From Candidatus Rifleibacteriota bacterium (GTDB lineage Bacteria; Riflebacteria; Ozemobacteria; Ozemobacterales; Ozemobacteraceae), in assembly GCA_029560455.1 (NCBI GenBank), contig JAKQKW010000138.1, forward strand, positions 1-7,353: a stretch of DNA of 7,353 nt, in the 5' to 3' direction. The first letter of the stretch is position 1. The number at the start of each line of letters is the position of its first letter. Below the pieces are notes generated by a model. The model worked only from the letters and a program-made list of their open reading frames with translations. It was not told where the DNA came from and made no database searches. Shown here piece after piece: positions 5,243 to 7,353 of the stretch. The position numbers and the translations under genes were made by a program.

Positions 5243-7285
5243 TCATTTTATGACAGCCCCGGCAAACTGCGGGTGTTTTTCGATTCTTTCGCAGAATCTG
5301 GGCTGATCAGCCTCAGACAGACCACGCGGAAAGCGCGAACCGCTGCGGTGCCAGCGCTGCAGCCATTCCGGCCCGAGCAGTGCCGGCGCATTCGGGTGTC
5401 TGGCGTGGGCGGCGGCGTTGGTGAAAGCGACGGTCGTCGCCTCTTTCGGCCCGGTGCCGACACCATTGCAGACCAGGAAGCCGGATGCCAGCAGTGCAGC
5501 TCTCACCGCCGTCGAAGTCGAGTAGGTATAAAGGGCCGTGTCAGCGCCTTTGAAGTATTCAAAAAGCATCAGAAATGTCTGGTAGGTCCAGAATGAACGA
5601 TCGGTTTTCGCCGAGAACGGATCAAAAAAGACGATATCCGGTATTCTGGCGGTTTTGAACAGTTCAAGAAAATCACCATGAAACAGTTCCCAGGTGCAGA
5701 GGCCCGAGCTGTGTTCCCAGCGGCGTTTTTCGAGCAGACGCGCCGGTGCCCCATGAAAAAGATGCGGGAAATTGCGGTTGTTTTTATAAGCCAGCGCCAG
5801 CGGGTCGAGATCACATTCAAAGCTGATCAGGTGCAGGTGCCTGAGGCAACCGGTCGCATCACCAAGCACTTTTTCAAAGCAGCGCACCGCGGCCATCGCG
5901 TTCGAAGCCGCGCCCAGCCCGACATCCCAGATAACCAGGTCATCTGTATTGTTTGCTTGTGAAATTTTCAACAGCCGCTGCGCCAGCCCTGACTGCTCGA
6001 CGTAAAGGCGGTTGGCCTCTTCGGCCGGCGGGTTGACCGAGTGCATGATTTCGCCTGAGCTGATCTGCTTGATGCTGGCAAAGCCCTTCGGGTTGAAATG
6101 CACTTCATAATCGCCAAGCCGCGGAATCTTGATCTGATTGCGGCGCGGCGGTGTGCCCGGGTTATCTTCGTCGTCACGGGCCAGTTCGACTTTCTTCTGT
6201 TCGTAGAACTGCGCAAAACTCCCGGCAACGATGCTGGCGCGCATCTCGCGGGTCAGGCGGTGGTAAAAAGCCAGGTTATGGGTCACGAGCAGATGCCAGC
6301 CGAGCGGTTCGTCTGATTTGATCAGGTGATGGAGATAGGCGCGCGAATAATCGCGGCAGGTAAGGCAGTCACAGGCGGCATCGAGCTTCTCTTCGGCAAA
6401 TTTATAGACGCTGCGGCGCAGCTGCATCTTGCCGTGCGAAGTGTAGACAGTGCCACGGTGCCCGAGCTGCGACGGCATGATGCAGTCGAACATGTCGACG
6501 CCGCGGTGCACCGCTTCGAGAATGTCGAGTGGTGTGCCGACGCCCATCAGATAGCGCGGCAGATGTTCTGGCAGCATTTCGGCGACGAGCCCGGTAAATT
6601 CGTAGCGCAGGTCGCTGGTTTCCCCGACTGCGAGGCCGCCGATCGCCATGCCGTCAAACGGCAGCTGCCGCAGAAATTCGGCGCTCTGCCGGCGCAGGTC
6701 GTGGTGGCAGGCGCCCTGCACGATGCCGAACATCGACTGCGGCGAATCGCCGCGCGCTTCGAGCGAGCGCCGTGCCCAGCGATGCGTCAGTTCCATGGCC
6801 GCCTTTGCCTCTTCATGGCCTGCTGTCGACGGAATACACTGATCGAGCACCATCATGATGTCGCTGCCGATGGCTTTCTGCATGTCGATACTCAGTTCAG
6901 GCGTCAGCATGAAGCTCTTGCCATCGATATAGCTCTGAAAACGCGCACCCTCTTCGTTCATTTCGCGCGAACGGTGCAGCGAAAAAATCTGAAAGCCGCC
7001 CGAATCGGTAAGAACCGGCTGATCCCAGTTCATGAACTTATGAATACCGCCGAAGCGCCTGAAGACCTCAGGTCCCGGCCGTAGCAGCAGATGATAAGTA
7101 TTTGCAAGCAGCACCTGTGCCCCGGTCGCCTTCAGGGTCTCGACCGTCTGGCTCTTAACCGTCGCCCGTGTGCCGACCGGCATAAAAACGGGCGTCACCA
7201 CTTCGCCATGCAAAGCCGTAAATCGCCCCGCCCGCGCCCGCGTGCCCCCACAGCGCGCCTCAACCCTGAAATTCAATCTGCTCAT
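5243..7285 (-). CDS. tgt: Fusion of queuine/preQ1 tRNA-guanine transglycosylase (Tgt) with an MnmC2-like methyltransferase
   Basis: 680 residues, against about 375 for ordinary bacterial Tgt. Residues 1-365 are a full Tgt: TDSGGFQ with Asp94, FGIVQG with Gln190, GGLAVGE (216-222), MFDC with Asp267 (the nucleophile position of Zymomonas Asp280), and zinc ligands Cys305, Cys307, Cys310 and His336. Cys150 and Val220 match bacterial preQ1-specific rather than eukaryotic enzymes. Tgt swaps guanine 34 for preQ1 in tRNA with GUN anticodons (Tyr, His, Asn, Asp). After a charged linker (366-390), residues about 391-625 resemble the MnmC2/COG4121 methyltransferase: WDVGLGAASNA (453-463, SAM motif I), FECDLDPLAL (489-498), and DIVFFDPFSAK (550-560), then a Trp-containing helix and a STSTAVRAALLASGF segment. 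MnmC2 methylates nm5U34 of tRNA; no MnmC1 FAD oxidase domain is present. Start chosen at ATG 7285, where Tgt homology begins; the frame's upstream TTG sits inside the -35 element. Both halves are in one unbroken frame. Confidence 0.9.
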   Translation of the reverse strand: MSRLNFRVEARCGGTRARAGRFTALHGEVVTPVFMPVGTRATVKSQTVETLKATGAQVLLANTYHLLLRPGPEVFRRFGGIHKFMNWDQPVLTDSGGFQIFSLHRSREMNEEGARFQSYIDGKSFMLTPELSIDMQKAIGSDIMMVLDQCIPSTAGHEEAKAAMELTHRWARRSLEARGDSPQSMFGIVQGACHHDLRRQSAEFLRQLPFDGMAIGGLAVGETSDLRYEFTGLVAEMLPEHLPRYLMGVGTPLDILEAVHRGVDMFDCIMPSQLGHRGTVYTSHGKMQLRRSVYKFAEEKLDAACDCLTCRDYSRAYLHHLIKSDEPLGWHLLVTHNLAFYHRLTREMRASIVAGSFAQFYEQKKVELARDDEDNPGTPPRRNQIKIPRLGDYEVHFNPKGFASIKQISSGEIMHSVNPPAEEANRLYVEQSGLAQRLLKISQANNTDDLVIWDVGLGAASNAMAAVRCFEKVLGDATGCLRHLHLISFECDLDPLALAYKNNRNFPHLFHGAPARLLEKRRWEHSSGLCTWELFHGDFLELFKTARIPDIVFFDPFSAKTDRSFWTYQTFLMLFEYFKGADTALYTYSTSTAVRAALLASGFLVCNGVGTGPKEATTVAFTNAAAHARHPNAPALLGPEWLQRWHRSGSRFPRGLSEADQPRFCERIEKHPQFAGAVIK

Positions 7286-7322
7286 GCTGTATCTCTGTGC
7301 CCTGTTCGTAAGATTTCGGCAA

Positions 7323-7351
7323 AGTCTACCCGCCCCGCCCGCAGATGTCAA
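7323..7351 (-). promoter_or_regulatory. Sigma70-type promoter of the tgt-MOSC operon
   Basis: On the minus strand, a perfect TTGACA (7351-7346), a 17-base G-rich spacer, then TAGACT (7328-7323; four of six consensus). A start near 7316 leaves a leader of about 31 bases before the ATG at 7285, too short for a preQ1 riboswitch. The ribosome binding site in that leader is weak (AGAG). Confidence 0.7.
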
Positions 7352-7353
7352 CC

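Noticed and set aside
6326..7084. 252-codon plus-strand open frame
   Set aside because: It lies antisense to the well-conserved Tgt domain. The frame is open because of the GC-rich codon bias of the real gene.
7286..7322. Possible preQ1 riboswitch ahead of tgt
   Set aside because: The leader predicted from the promoter is only about 31 bases, and I see no preQ1 aptamer pattern.

Overview
The window is a compact bacterial chromosomal segment. All the protein genes I can support are read on the minus strand. Coding DNA is moderately GC-rich and the gaps are AT-rich. Several proteins carry Sec signal peptides (one gene fragment has a lipobox), and start sites have AAGGAG/GAGGTGA-type Shine-Dalgarno sequences. 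The content (solute-binding protein, cell-wall peptidase, queuosine enzyme) suggests a free-living, probably diderm bacterium. I cannot name the lineage from sequence alone. I see no phage, insertion sequence, CRISPR array, tRNA or rRNA.

Layout in the direction of transcription, from high to low coordinates. (1) 7351-4777: a sigma70-type promoter (TTGACA-17-TAGACT) drives a 680-residue protein, then 37 nt later a small MOSC-domain protein with a GTG start. The 680-residue protein joins a complete bacterial tRNA-guanine transglycosylase (Tgt) to a C-terminal MnmC2-like SAM-dependent methyltransferase. (2) 4744-3272: a strong promoter (TTTACA-16-TATAAT) drives an exported protein with a four-cysteine zinc ribbon next to its signal peptide. 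That gene overlaps by ATGA with a HAD-IB phosphatase. (3) 3146-3045: a very short lysine-rich protein of 33 residues with a good ribosome binding site, followed by hairpins. (4) 2830-689: a likely operon for two exported proteins, an SH3b-SH3b-CHAP-like cysteine peptidase and a six-bladed beta-propeller protein, closed by a clear intrinsic terminator. (5) 740-354: a gene-free stretch with a degenerate inverted-repeat (MITE- or REP-like) unit, one copy of a dispersed repeat motif and a small palindrome. (6) 353-1: the N-terminal part of a family 5 (oligopeptide-type) ABC transporter solute-binding protein, starting at TTG and cut by the window edge.

The most noteworthy item is the Tgt-methyltransferase fusion. 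Tgt places a queuosine precursor at tRNA wobble position 34, and MnmC2 enzymes methylate a different wobble-34 modification on uridine. A single chain carrying both suggests either a bifunctional wobble-base enzyme or a methyltransferase with a new, queuosine-related target. Second-tier items are the exported zinc-ribbon protein coupled to a phosphatase, the MOSC protein lacking the usual family cysteine, the tiny basic protein, and the repeat cluster at 456-666.
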